Source of the DNA: Lachnospiraceae bacterium | Lineage (GTDB): Bacteria; Bacillota; Clostridia; Lachnospirales; Lachnospiraceae | Direction of reading: 5' to 3' | Assembly (NCBI GenBank): GCA_024696615.1 | Contig: JAILGS010000002.1 | Span: 33,128 to 97,127 of the forward strand | Length of the DNA stretch: 64,000 nucleotides | Program-made: the position numbers and the translations under genes | Part shown: positions 21,617 to 31,959 of the stretch, in pieces | Numbering within the stretch: the stretch's first letter is position 1 | Layout of the letters: each line of letters begins with the position of its first letter | Notes under the pieces: generated by a model | Databases searched by the model: none | Seen by the model: the letters and a program-made list of their open reading frames with translations, nothing else | What the model was told of the DNA's origin: nothing

Positions 21617-21877
21617 ATGAAGCATCCAAATATATGTGGACAGGTTTTTTTAGAGCAACAGGGAAAGTTATTTCAGGAGCCGGTGGCCAGTAATCTGACC
21701 GAGGCCATCGAATTTTTAGAAGAAGTATGGGCTCAGGAATTGGATCATATTGATGAAGTGAGAGAATTTCTAGAAGAAGAAGGAATGGATACCGCAGGTC
21801 TTTCGGATGAGGACTTAGAGAAGGAGTTGGAAGTGTTTAAGCTTCCTAATGGCGGATATCTGGTTGTGGAGGCTTAA
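21617..21877 (+). CDS. Hypothetical acidic protein
   Basis: 86-aa ORF, good RBS (GGAGGG), sits between maf and the PpiC gene. Confidence 0.5.
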   Translation: MKHPNICGQVFLEQQGKLFQEPVASNLTEAIEFLEEVWAQELDHIDEVREFLEEEGMDTAGLSDEDLEKELEVFKLPNGGYLVVEA

Positions 21878-21878
21878 G

Positions 21879-22886
21879 ATGAAATTAAAGAAAACATATA
21901 TCATCGCCGGAGTGATTTTTTCAATCTTAGTGGTTTCGCTGGTTTTGATTCACAAGGCCTTCTCCGGAAAGAATATCTATATTTCCTCCGGTTTTGAGCG
22001 TTCTGTGATGATTAAGGTGGATCACACGGAAACCAAACTTTCAGAAGTGGTGGTACATATTTCCTCCATTGCAGCGGAATATGAGAATTTATTCGGTCCT
22101 TCCGTATGGGAGGATGAGATGGATGGTGTGGCTTTTGAAGACTATATCATCAATGAAGTAAAGACCAAGCTCACCCGTATGAAATGTATGGATCAGGTGG
22201 CCATTACCCGGGGAATTGTATTAAGTAATCAGGAAGAAGCGAATATTAAGAAGGCGGCTTCCGAATATCTTGCAGGAGTGGATAAGGAATCCATTCGGAA
22301 ATACAATTTAACTCAGAGTGAGGTGGCGGAAATGTATCGCTCCATGCTCCTTGCGGATAAATTATATCAGTATATGACGGAAAATGTGGACCGGGAATTT
22401 AGTGAGGATGATGCCAGAGTCATCTCCATTCAGTATATTAAGACGGATAGTTTAGGTGCTGCGCAGTTAATTGAAGAGCGTATTAAGGCAGGAACTTCCT
22501 TCTCTTCGTTGATTAAGGAGAATAATTCATATGAATATGAGTATGAATTACGACGTGGAGAAACGGAAGAAGCATTTGAAACGGCGGCTTATCGCTTAGC
22601 AACGGGAGAAGTAAGTGCGCCTGTGGAATGCTCCGATGGAGTGTATATCATTCTCTGCGTGAATGATTATGATAAGGCGAAAACCACGGAAAATAAGCAG
22701 CGAATGATTGATGAATATAAGCTGGCTAATTTCAATGCAGTATTTGATGAATATGAAGCAGGAGTATATGCGGAGTATAATGAAAAACTTTGGGATTCCT
22801 TGGATTCTACCTCAAGACTTACGGTAACCACGGATTTCCAGGGAATTTATGATCGTTATTTTGCTACCACCACGGTGGAAGAATAA
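21879..22886 (+). CDS. PpiC/SurA-type peptidylprolyl isomerase, membrane-anchored
   Basis: Hydrophobic N-terminus; parvulin-like region YIKTDSLGAAQLIEERIKAGTSFSSLIKE...AAYRLATGEVSAPVECSDGVYIILC. Confidence 0.75.
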   Translation: MKLKKTYIIAGVIFSILVVSLVLIHKAFSGKNIYISSGFERSVMIKVDHTETKLSEVVVHISSIAAEYENLFGPSVWEDEMDGVAFEDYIINEVKTKLTRMKCMDQVAITRGIVLSNQEEANIKKAASEYLAGVDKESIRKYNLTQSEVAEMYRSMLLADKLYQYMTENVDREFSEDDARVISIQYIKTDSLGAAQLIEERIKAGTSFSSLIKENNSYEYEYELRRGETEEAFETAAYRLATGEVSAPVECSDGVYIILCVNDYDKAKTTENKQRMIDEYKLANFNAVFDEYEAGVYAEYNEKLWDSLDSTSRLTVTTDFQGIYDRYFATTTVEE

Positions 22887-22900
22887 AACACCCTTTCCCA

Positions 22901-22929
22901 TTGACAAGAATGGGGGAAGTTGCTATTAT
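22901..22929 (+). promoter_or_regulatory. Canonical sigmaA-type promoter of ilvN
   Basis: TTGACA, 17-nt spacer, TATTAT; inverted repeat CCCATT-GACAAG-AATGGG overlaps the -35. Confidence 0.7.
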
Positions 22930-22979
22930 TACTTTGTTTGCGACGATAGTAACTGTCGTAAAAGAAAGAGGATATACTT

Positions 22980-23462
22980 ATGAGACAAATGGTTTTATCA
23001 ATTTTAGTTGAGAATTCGGCTGGTGTTTTAAGTCGTGTTGCTGGTTTATTCAGCCGTAGAGGATACAACATTGAAAGTTTGACCGTAGGTGTTACTACTG
23101 ATCCTGATATTTCACGTATGACCATTGCCTGCTCTGGAAGTGAAGATGTTTTAAACCAGATTAAGAAGCAGGTTGCTAAGTTAGAAGACGTGATTGATAT
23201 TCAGGAACTTCCTAACAATGCAGTACTTCGTGAATTATTATTAGTTCAGGTACATGCAACCACCGAGCAGCGTCAGGAAGTTATCGCAATTGCTGATATT
23301 TATCGTGCGAAGATTGTGGATGTCAGTGAGAACTCTTTAATGCTTGAACTTACCGGTAATGTGGATAAGCTTAAGGCATTCCTGGAATTAATGGAAGGCT
23401 TTGAGATTACATCGATTGCAAGAACTGGTCTTACCGGACTTGCACGTGGCATTGCTGATTAA
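22980..23462 (+). CDS. ilvN: Acetolactate synthase small (regulatory) subunit
   Basis: ACT domain: VLSILVENSAGVLSRVAGLFSRRGYNIESLTVG...DPDISRMTI. Confidence 0.95.
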   Translation: MRQMVLSILVENSAGVLSRVAGLFSRRGYNIESLTVGVTTDPDISRMTIACSGSEDVLNQIKKQVAKLEDVIDIQELPNNAVLRELLLVQVHATTEQRQEVIAIADIYRAKIVDVSENSLMLELTGNVDKLKAFLELMEGFEITSIARTGLTGLARGIAD

Positions 23463-23501
23463 GGATATATTTACTTTTATTTATTTTCAGGAGGAAATTA
23501 A

Positions 23502-24530
<1,029 letters not shown>

Positions 24531-24558
24531 TTTCTTCTTGTGATCCAAGGATATATTC

Positions 24559-24590
24559 ATCCCCGTGGTAAAAGCCACGGGGATTTTTTA
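24559..24590 (+). terminator. Intrinsic terminator after ilvC
   Basis: ATCCCCGTGG-TAAAAG-CCACGGGGAT then T-run. Confidence 0.9.
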
Positions 24591-24855
24591 TGGGATGAAA
24601 TCCGTATGAAAGTGTGATATTCCATATTTCGTTGGACCATGTGGAGGAGGAGTTTTATGTTACGATTCTATGTGGGGGATATATCTTTGTAATAATTTAT
24701 TGAAAATGTAATTTTAACTTACATATATAGGTTTACTTTACGAAACTTTTTTTCCTGGAATCGGAGGTGGATTGTTCACCCTTTTATGTGGGGTGGGAAG
24801 AAGGAAAAAGGTATTGTATTTATTTTGATACATCCATTTTTTCCTGGAAATCATG

Positions 24856-24884
24856 TTGACAAACTACATGGAAATGGTTATTAT
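24856..24884 (+). promoter_or_regulatory. Orphan canonical promoter in the ilvC/helicase intergenic region
   Basis: TTGACA, 17-nt spacer, TATTAT. Confidence 0.65.
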
Positions 24885-24890
24885 TAATTT

Positions 24891-24995
24891 AGTTTTGAAA
24901 TTGCTAAAAAGAATCTGCTTTTAAGATTCTAGTCTATATATTGTTCCCCTCGCATGAAGATGAAGTCCCCCTTAAACTTCATCTTCTTTTTTGTC
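24891..24995 (+). ncRNA. Candidate small RNA (~100 nt)
   Basis: Lies between the orphan promoter and a strong terminator (GAAGATGAAGT...ACTTCATCTTC + T-run); internal hairpin AGAATCT/AGATTCT. Confidence 0.45.
24956..24995 (+). terminator. Intrinsic terminator of candidate sRNA
   Basis: 11-bp perfect stem GAAGATGAAGT/ACTTCATCTTC followed by T-rich tract. Confidence 0.85.
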
Positions 24996-25171
24996 TTTTT
25001 TTATATATTTTCGTAAAATCAATAGAAACTATTTAAAAAAATCCGTTTATTTTCCAAGAAATTGTAATTATTTCTTACATTCAACCATTCCTTCCCAGAA
25101 CCAATGTGTGATATTGTCAGAGAATATGATAGAATGAATCTGTTGAAGAAACCAAGGAGTGTGCATGTTTT

Positions 25172-27535
25172 ATGTTTGAAATTCAGAATGGACAATTGAA
25201 AACTTCGGTACGGGAACTGGTGGAGTTCGTCTATTCTGCTGGAGATATAGATCATCGTCGGGGTACGGGAAGCAATGAGATCAAGGCCATGCAGGCGGGA
25301 ATGAAGATTCATAAGAAACTTCAAAAAAGCGCAGGAAGTGGCTATGCGGCGGAAGTTCCCCTAAAGATGGAATGCTTGATTGGAACAAGGGAGAAGATCA
25401 CCCTGGTGCTAGAAGGAAGAGCGGATGGAATTATTACGGATTCCAAGGGGCAGATCACCATTGATGAAATCAAGGGCATGTACCAGGATGTTCTTGCTAT
25501 GGAGGAGCCACAGTATGTGCACTATGCTCAGGCCATGTGTTATGCCTATATCTATGGCATGGATGAGGGATTGGAAAAGATTTCCCTTCGTTTAACCTAT
25601 GCCAATTTAGATACGGAAGAAGTGAAGTATTTTCCTTATGAATATTCTATGAAGGAAGTATCCAGGTGGTTTGAAGATACCTTAGAAAAATTCCAACCTT
25701 GGGTGGATCTTTTGGTGGATTTACGTAAGAAGCGGGATGAGTCCATTGCCAAGGTGGAATTTCCTTTCCCTTATCGGGAGGGACAGAAGGAATTGGTGGT
25801 GAATGTATTTAAGGTGGAGCGTTTAAAGACCCCCCTGTTTATTCAGGCTCCTACGGGGGTTGGAAAGACCCTGTGTACCATCTTTCCAACCATTAAAGCC
25901 ATGGGAGAGGGACTGGGGAATAAATTATTCTATCTTACCGCCAAGACCATTACCAGAACGGCTGCGAAAAATGGAATGGAGCAACTCTATGCCAAGGGAT
26001 TAGCCTTTAAAACCATTATTTTAACAGCGAAGGAGAAGACCTGTCCCTATGAATTACAATGTGATCCGGAAGGATGTCCTTATGCGGGGGGCCATTATGA
26101 CCGGGTAAATGATGCGGTATTTGATGCCATTCATTCATTGGATGTATTTGACCGGGAGGAGATTTTAAATCTTTCCGAGAAGCATAAGGTCTGTCCTTAT
26201 GAATTTTCCCTGGATCTATCCTATTGGTGCGATGCCATTATATGCGATTATAATTATGTGTTTGACCCAAATGCACATTTGCGCAGATACTTTGGGGACG
26301 GCTCGGGAGGGGACTACCTCTTTCTAGTGGATGAGAGCCATAATCTGGTGGACCGGGCCAGGGGAATGTATAGTGCCTGGTTATCCATCGAGCATATGAA
26401 GAAGTTAAAGAGCTTCTTTCGCGGGAAGGATGTGCGGGTTAGCCGCAGTGTGAACCGGGTAATTAAGAACTTGGAAAGCCTGTGTCAGGGAATGACGGAG
26501 GAATTTGTGGTCTTGGATGATATTACTGCTCTTACGGTTTATGCGGATGATCTGATGACAGAGATTACCCGATTCTTAGAGGTTCATCGGGGAGAAGTCA
26601 GTATGGAGGAAGTGCTGGAAGACTTTTTTGGATTGCGGGATTTTGTGAATATTTCCGGCTTATTAGATGAGCATTACTGCGTATATGCCAGGGATCTTGG
26701 AAAGGATTTTGGGGTGCGACTGTTTTGTGTGGATCCTTCTAAAAATCTGGAATTTTACTTAAATCAGGCGAATTCTACCATCTTCTTTTCCGCCACCCTT
26801 CTTCCCATGCCATATTATAAGAGTTTACTGCGGGGCGGGGAGCATGAGGATTATGCCATCTATGCCAAATCCCCATTTGATCCGAAAAAACGCGGGGTAT
26901 TTATTGCCACGGATGTGACCACCAAGTATTCCATGCGTGGTCCCAAGCAGTATCAGCGGACCTATGATTATATTAAGAGCGTAGCCCAGGCAAAAATCGG
27001 AAATTATATGGTATTCTTCCCATCCTATCGGTATTTGGAGGATGTGAGCGCTTTTTATGTGCAGGAGGATTTTGACATCCTGACTCAGGAAAGCAATATG
27101 AGTGAAGAAGATCGGGAAGTCTTTTTAAACACATTTGCAGTGACTCAGAGGGAAAAATCCTTGGTGGGATTTTGTGTGATGGGTGGAATCTTTTCCGAGG
27201 GAATTGATCTACAGGAGGATTCTTTAATTGGAGCCATCGTTGTGGGAACGGGACTTCCCCAGGTGAATGTGGAGCAAAGCATTATTGAACGGTGGTTTGC
27301 TGCCGAGGGAAAGGGCTTTGATTATGCCTATATGTATCCGGGATTAAATAAGGTGCTGCAGTCTGCAGGACGTGTGATCCGTACGGAAGCGGATGAGGGC
27401 GTTGTGGTTTTATTGGACGAGCGATTCTGCAAAAAGGAGTATCAGGGACTTTTACCAAGGGAGTGGGAATCCATTCAGTATGTGACACAGGATACGGTGG
27501 GGAAAAAGATTGGGGATTTTTGGCATAATCTCTAG
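25172..27535 (+). CDS. PD-(D/E)XK nuclease fused to XPD/DinG-type Fe-S DNA helicase
   Basis: N-terminal GRADGIITDSKGQITIDEIKG...HYAQAMCYAYIY (Cas4-like PD-(D/E)XK); FIQAPTGVGKT; Cys cluster CPYELQCDPEGCPY...CPYEF; DESHN; QSAGRVIRTEADEGVVVLLDERF. Confidence 0.85.
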   Translation: MFEIQNGQLKTSVRELVEFVYSAGDIDHRRGTGSNEIKAMQAGMKIHKKLQKSAGSGYAAEVPLKMECLIGTREKITLVLEGRADGIITDSKGQITIDEIKGMYQDVLAMEEPQYVHYAQAMCYAYIYGMDEGLEKISLRLTYANLDTEEVKYFPYEYSMKEVSRWFEDTLEKFQPWVDLLVDLRKKRDESIAKVEFPFPYREGQKELVVNVFKVERLKTPLFIQAPTGVGKTLCTIFPTIKAMGEGLGNKLFYLTAKTITRTAAKNGMEQLYAKGLAFKTIILTAKEKTCPYELQCDPEGCPYAGGHYDRVNDAVFDAIHSLDVFDREEILNLSEKHKVCPYEFSLDLSYWCDAIICDYNYVFDPNAHLRRYFGDGSGGDYLFLVDESHNLVDRARGMYSAWLSIEHMKKLKSFFRGKDVRVSRSVNRVIKNLESLCQGMTEEFVVLDDITALTVYADDLMTEITRFLEVHRGEVSMEEVLEDFFGLRDFVNISGLLDEHYCVYARDLGKDFGVRLFCVDPSKNLEFYLNQANSTIFFSATLLPMPYYKSLLRGGEHEDYAIYAKSPFDPKKRGVFIATDVTTKYSMRGPKQYQRTYDYIKSVAQAKIGNYMVFFPSYRYLEDVSAFYVQEDFDILTQESNMSEEDREVFLNTFAVTQREKSLVGFCVMGGIFSEGIDLQEDSLIGAIVVGTGLPQVNVEQSIIERWFAAEGKGFDYAYMYPGLNKVLQSAGRVIRTEADEGVVVLLDERFCKKEYQGLLPREWESIQYVTQDTVGKKIGDFWHNL

Positions 27536-27648
27536 GTTTTATCCTGTATTTTGTGTTATAATGAGAGAGATTATAATGCTGTGAATGTTGGGTTTATCAT
27601 GACCCTAGGGATATGGCTTTGACTTGTTCGAGGAAAGGGGACTACTCG

Positions 27649-28641
27649 ATGATGGATGAACTGGAAATGTATCGTGAAATGGGCATTGGTGAATTCGAAT
27701 TAATGGAGATTCAATTTGGTTTAGAAGCCGGAGTGGATGTTTCCTTATATGCGAATCCCATCTATACAGCACCTCAGATGAAGGAGATTCGTCTGGGGTT
27801 AGAAGCACATTTGGACGTATTAAGCTATGCCAGACCGGAATTTGACTGGTGTCAGATGGAAGAAATCCGGAATGGTTTGCTTTCCGGGGTGAATGTGGCA
27901 CAGTATGCCAAACTTAGCTATAACTATGTGATGATGCGAGAGATTCGCCTTTCTTTAGAACATCATGTGGATCTTACCCCTTATATTGGATCCGCCCATG
28001 ATGGATTGGAACTTCGGGAGATCCGTTGTGCCTTAGAAGATGGAATTGATCTTACGGACTTTATTGCAGATCGTTTTTATCCTTCCCAATTACGGGAAAT
28101 TCGAAAAGGCTTAAAGGCCTATGTGGATATTTCCTATTATGCAAGACATGAATTTGATGCGGATCAGATGAAGGAAATTCGAAGAGGTCTCATGGCGGGA
28201 GTGGATGTTTCCTCCTATGCCCATGAAGAGATTTCCCCATATGAGATGAGAGCAATCCGGGAGAGCTTGATTTATAACCAGAAGGAGGAGGAAACTTCTC
28301 TTTACGATCAGCTCTATCCTATGTTATCCGATGCGGAGAAGGAAGCACTGGCGGCCATTGCGGCGCAATCCGCATTAGAGAAGGATACCTATACGGAATT
28401 AGACGAAGGGGAGAAGAAGGACCGACAAAATTACGTTACAAGCCACCAGATGGGTGAGCAGGCAATGGATGAAACGGATGAGGCCTTATATTCTCCAGAA
28501 CAATTAGAACAGATCCGTCTTGGCGAAGCAGCAGGAATTGATATTACGATGTATCGTCACCCAGAGATTTCTGCGGATGAGATGAAGATTATTCGTGAGC
28601 AGATTGAAGCAATCATGAACGCCAATGGCGTGATCGGGTAG
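27649..28641 (+). CDS. Tandem 26-aa repeat protein of unknown function
   Basis: Repeats of QMKEIRxGLExGVDVSxYAxPEFxx; AGGAAAGGGG RBS before 27649. Confidence 0.8.
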   Translation: MMDELEMYREMGIGEFELMEIQFGLEAGVDVSLYANPIYTAPQMKEIRLGLEAHLDVLSYARPEFDWCQMEEIRNGLLSGVNVAQYAKLSYNYVMMREIRLSLEHHVDLTPYIGSAHDGLELREIRCALEDGIDLTDFIADRFYPSQLREIRKGLKAYVDISYYARHEFDADQMKEIRRGLMAGVDVSSYAHEEISPYEMRAIRESLIYNQKEEETSLYDQLYPMLSDAEKEALAAIAAQSALEKDTYTELDEGEKKDRQNYVTSHQMGEQAMDETDEALYSPEQLEQIRLGEAAGIDITMYRHPEISADEMKIIREQIEAIMNANGVIG

Positions 28642-28652
28642 GGGGTGAGCAG

Positions 28653-30038
28653 ATGGCAAACTTTTCCAACCGATTATTTCAACTTAATATTACCGACGAT
28701 TGCATGATGGCTATTATGACTATTGAGCCGGAAAATCCACAGGAAGAGTATACCTTGGCAGATGCTCAGAATTTCCTTCTTACGAGTAATGTGCGAATGG
28801 GCGTGGATAAGGATAAACTAGAACACATGATTACCGAGAAACGTGTGGGAGAGCCATTTACCGTAGCTATGGGAAAGCCATTTAGCGATGGTGTGGATGG
28901 TTCCTATGAATATTTCTTTGATATTAATCCTGGGGTTCATCCGAAGGAAGAAGAAGATGGCTCCGTGGACTTTTTAAATACCACATTATTTGTGGAAGTG
29001 AAGGCTGGAGACATGATTGCCAAATATACCCCGGCCACCGTGGGTGAATTTGGTTTTAATGTGGAAGGAAAATTATTACAGCCAAAGCGTGGTAAGGAAT
29101 TAAAACCATTACATGGTAAGGGCGTGGAAAAGGGCGAAGATGGCGTTACTTACTATGCAGGAATTACCGGTAAGATTGAATATAAGTATGGCAATGTGGA
29201 GATTTCAGAAATCTATGATCATCATGGGGATCTGAATATGTCTTCAAGTAATATCCGCTTCTCCGGTGATGTGCATATTCATGGGGATGTGGCTTCCGGA
29301 ATGCTGATTGATGCCCTTGGATGCGTGGAAATTGACGGACATGTGGGCGGCGCCATGATTAAAGCCGGTAAGGATGTGGTTTTAAAGCGTGGTGTACAGG
29401 GCCGCGGCCGTGCCAAGATTGAAGCAGGCGGGGATGTATTCGGACAGTTCTTTGAAGATGCTATTGTTACCTGCCATGGAAATCTTGATGCCAATTACTT
29501 AATGAATACCAATGCCAATGCCGGTGGCAAGGTAATGATTCATGGTAAGAAGGGCTTAATCGTAGGTGGTCATGTCCATGGAGTCATGGGAGTGGAAGCT
29601 TCCACCATTGGTAATGAAAAGGAATTGTTAACGGAAGTCAGTGCAGGAATTGAAACGAGAATCTTGGTTCAGTATGAAGAGATTTCCAAGGAAGTGAACA
29701 AATTATCCGAGGAGATTGTTATTCTCACCGGTGGAATTGATAAATTGATGAAGATGAAACAGGTTAATCCACAATCCTTCGATTCCGACTCCCTAAGTAA
29801 GATGATGCAGGCGAAGATTTTAAAGACCAATCAGAAGAAGAAGGGTGAGGAACAATTAAGCGACTTGTCCAATCTGATGAATTCTTCGGAGCATGTGTGG
29901 ATTGGTGTTCATAGTGTGGCCAATCCCGGTGTGAAGATTCATATTGGATCCGTTACTAAGAAATTAATGACGCGATATACGAATACGCGTTTTTCCTTAA
30001 ATGCGGAGGAAGAATTCGAGATTGCGCCGCTTGATTAA
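28653..30038 (+). CDS. DUF342/FapA family protein
   Basis: INPGVHPKEEEDGSVDF; GDVHIHGDVASGMLIDALGCVEIDGHVGGAMIKAGKDVVLKRGVQGRGRAKIEAGGDVFGQFFEDAIV. Confidence 0.88.
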   Translation: MANFSNRLFQLNITDDCMMAIMTIEPENPQEEYTLADAQNFLLTSNVRMGVDKDKLEHMITEKRVGEPFTVAMGKPFSDGVDGSYEYFFDINPGVHPKEEEDGSVDFLNTTLFVEVKAGDMIAKYTPATVGEFGFNVEGKLLQPKRGKELKPLHGKGVEKGEDGVTYYAGITGKIEYKYGNVEISEIYDHHGDLNMSSSNIRFSGDVHIHGDVASGMLIDALGCVEIDGHVGGAMIKAGKDVVLKRGVQGRGRAKIEAGGDVFGQFFEDAIVTCHGNLDANYLMNTNANAGGKVMIHGKKGLIVGGHVHGVMGVEASTIGNEKELLTEVSAGIETRILVQYEEISKEVNKLSEEIVILTGGIDKLMKMKQVNPQSFDSDSLSKMMQAKILKTNQKKKGEEQLSDLSNLMNSSEHVWIGVHSVANPGVKIHIGSVTKKLMTRYTNTRFSLNAEEEFEIAPLD

Positions 30039-30069
30039 GTGAATTAACGGAAATAGAAAAGAGATAGTT

Positions 30070-31008
30070 ATGATTAAGGAAATTGCCTCCATAGAATTAC
30101 CAGTGCATGAGAATTTATCCATTCGAAAGACCCATTTGGCGCCTTTCGTGGATGGGGGAGAGCATAAGCGTCTTTCCCTGGTTACCGGAATTCATGGAGA
30201 TGAATTGGATGGACAATATATTGTATATGAAGTGATTCGACGAGTGCAGGAGCATCCGGAATATTTGGCCGGAGAAGTGGACTTATATCCTGCCATCAAC
30301 CCTCTGGGTGTGGATATGGCTATTCGAGCCATTCCCATGTTTGATTTGGATATGAATCGAATCTTTCCTGGATCGGAAAAGGGTGTGATGGCGGAATATT
30401 TTGCCGCAGCTCTTACGGGGGATCTTTATGGAAGTGACTTGGTGATTGATATTCATTCAAGTAATATCTATGTGCAGGAGCTTCCTCAGATCCGTGTGAA
30501 TGAACAATTTGAAGAACGGGTGATGGAGTATGCCAGGGGAATGAATACGGATATTGTATGGGTTTATTCTTCTGCCAATGCTTTAGAAGCAACCTTAGCC
30601 TATACCATGAATACCTTGGGCGTACCTGCTATTGTGGCGGAGATGGGTGTGGGACACCGCATTAATCGTGCCGAATGCAATCAGATGCTTACGGGTATCT
30701 TTCATGTTATGCAGACCATGGGAATCTGGACGGGGCCTGTGGAAGAAGTTCGAACCTCTTTAGTTACCAGGGAGGGAGAAGTGAGTGTGATCCGATGTGA
30801 GAACTCCGGAGTATTCGTATCCCATCGTAGTGGACTTGGTGCAGTAAGTCAGGGGGAACTGATTGGAGAAATCATTCTTCCTATGGAGGGACGAGTAATT
30901 CAGGAAGTGCGTGCTCCTCATGATGGATTTGTATTCACCTTACGGGAACATCCAGTGGTTTATGCGGGAGATTTAATTGCACGGATTCATGGAGGCATGT
31001 ATGAATAA
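30070..31008 (+). CDS. Succinylglutamate desuccinylase/aspartoacylase (AstE/AspA) family protein
   Basis: TGIHGDELDGQY (HxxE Zn site), DLDMNRIFPG, VIDIHSSN (third ligand). Confidence 0.85.
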   Translation: MIKEIASIELPVHENLSIRKTHLAPFVDGGEHKRLSLVTGIHGDELDGQYIVYEVIRRVQEHPEYLAGEVDLYPAINPLGVDMAIRAIPMFDLDMNRIFPGSEKGVMAEYFAAALTGDLYGSDLVIDIHSSNIYVQELPQIRVNEQFEERVMEYARGMNTDIVWVYSSANALEATLAYTMNTLGVPAIVAEMGVGHRINRAECNQMLTGIFHVMQTMGIWTGPVEEVRTSLVTREGEVSVIRCENSGVFVSHRSGLGAVSQGELIGEIILPMEGRVIQEVRAPHDGFVFTLREHPVVYAGDLIARIHGGMYE

Positions 31009-31936
31009 GGAGATTATTTATACGCTGGATGGATTGTATCGGGATCCGTTTCAGGTGGAAGGATTTCGCTTTGGACAGGGAAATCGCTCCGCATGTATTG
31101 TGGGAGCCAGCAGGGGCAATGAAATCCAGCAGATGTATATTTGTTCCCAGATCGTTCAAGCATTAAAGCGCTTGGAAGAACAGGGAGATATTGTAAATGA
31201 GAATGAAATTTTAGTCATTCCTTGTATGAACCCATATTCCATGAATGTGGGAAAGCGGTTTTGGCCATCGGATAATCAGGATTTAAATCGTTCTTTTCCT
31301 GGAAAAGCGGATGGGGAAGTGGTCAGTCGCATTAGTCATGCAGTACTTGAGCGGGTGAAGGGATATAATTACGGAATGCAATTTACTTCCTTCTATATGC
31401 CGGGAGATTTTATTCCCCATGTACGAATGATGGAGACGGGGTATCAAAGTGCCAGTCTTGCCAACTTATTCGGTACTCCATATGTGTTGATCCGGAAACC
31501 AAAACCGATTGATACATTTACATTAAATTATAATTGGCAATTATCTGGAACCAATGCATTTTCCATCTATGCGGGTGGATTGGAAGAAATCGATGAGAAT
31601 GCTGCCAAGCAGGCAGTGTCCAGCGTGCTTCGTTTCTTAACCCGTATGGGAATTATTCGTTATCGAAATCACAGCGGTTATATCGCCAGTGTGATCCATG
31701 ACGAGGATTTGATGTCGGTGCAGGCGAATCTTGCGGGACTTTGGAAGGGTTGCAAAAAGCCTGGGGATGTGGTGGAATATGGAGAAGTTTTGGGACAGAT
31801 TCTCGATCCTTACGAGGGTCATGTGAAAGGAGAGATTGTATCCCCAACACAGGGTATCGTATTCTTTGCCCATAATGATCCGTTGATCATGGAGAATACA
31901 GAGATTTATCGAATTATTCGACGAATGCACGAATAA
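31001..31936 (+). CDS. AstE/AspA-family paralogue lacking canonical zinc ligands
   Basis: Aligns to upstream gene (VGASRGNEIQQMY; DLNRSFPG) but HxxE is RGNE and DIHSSN is QFTSFY; ATGAATAA overlap with previous gene. Confidence 0.7.
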   Translation: MNKEIIYTLDGLYRDPFQVEGFRFGQGNRSACIVGASRGNEIQQMYICSQIVQALKRLEEQGDIVNENEILVIPCMNPYSMNVGKRFWPSDNQDLNRSFPGKADGEVVSRISHAVLERVKGYNYGMQFTSFYMPGDFIPHVRMMETGYQSASLANLFGTPYVLIRKPKPIDTFTLNYNWQLSGTNAFSIYAGGLEEIDENAAKQAVSSVLRFLTRMGIIRYRNHSGYIASVIHDEDLMSVQANLAGLWKGCKKPGDVVEYGEVLGQILDPYEGHVKGEIVSPTQGIVFFAHNDPLIMENTEIYRIIRRMHE

Positions 31937-31959
31937 GATGAGAGAGAGGTTTATGAAAA

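Noticed and set aside
24954-25017. Tiny peptide MKMKSPLNFIFFFVFFYIFS
   Set aside because: Frame is mostly terminator stem and T-run; no convincing RBS. Kept only as an alternative explanation for the sRNA candidate.
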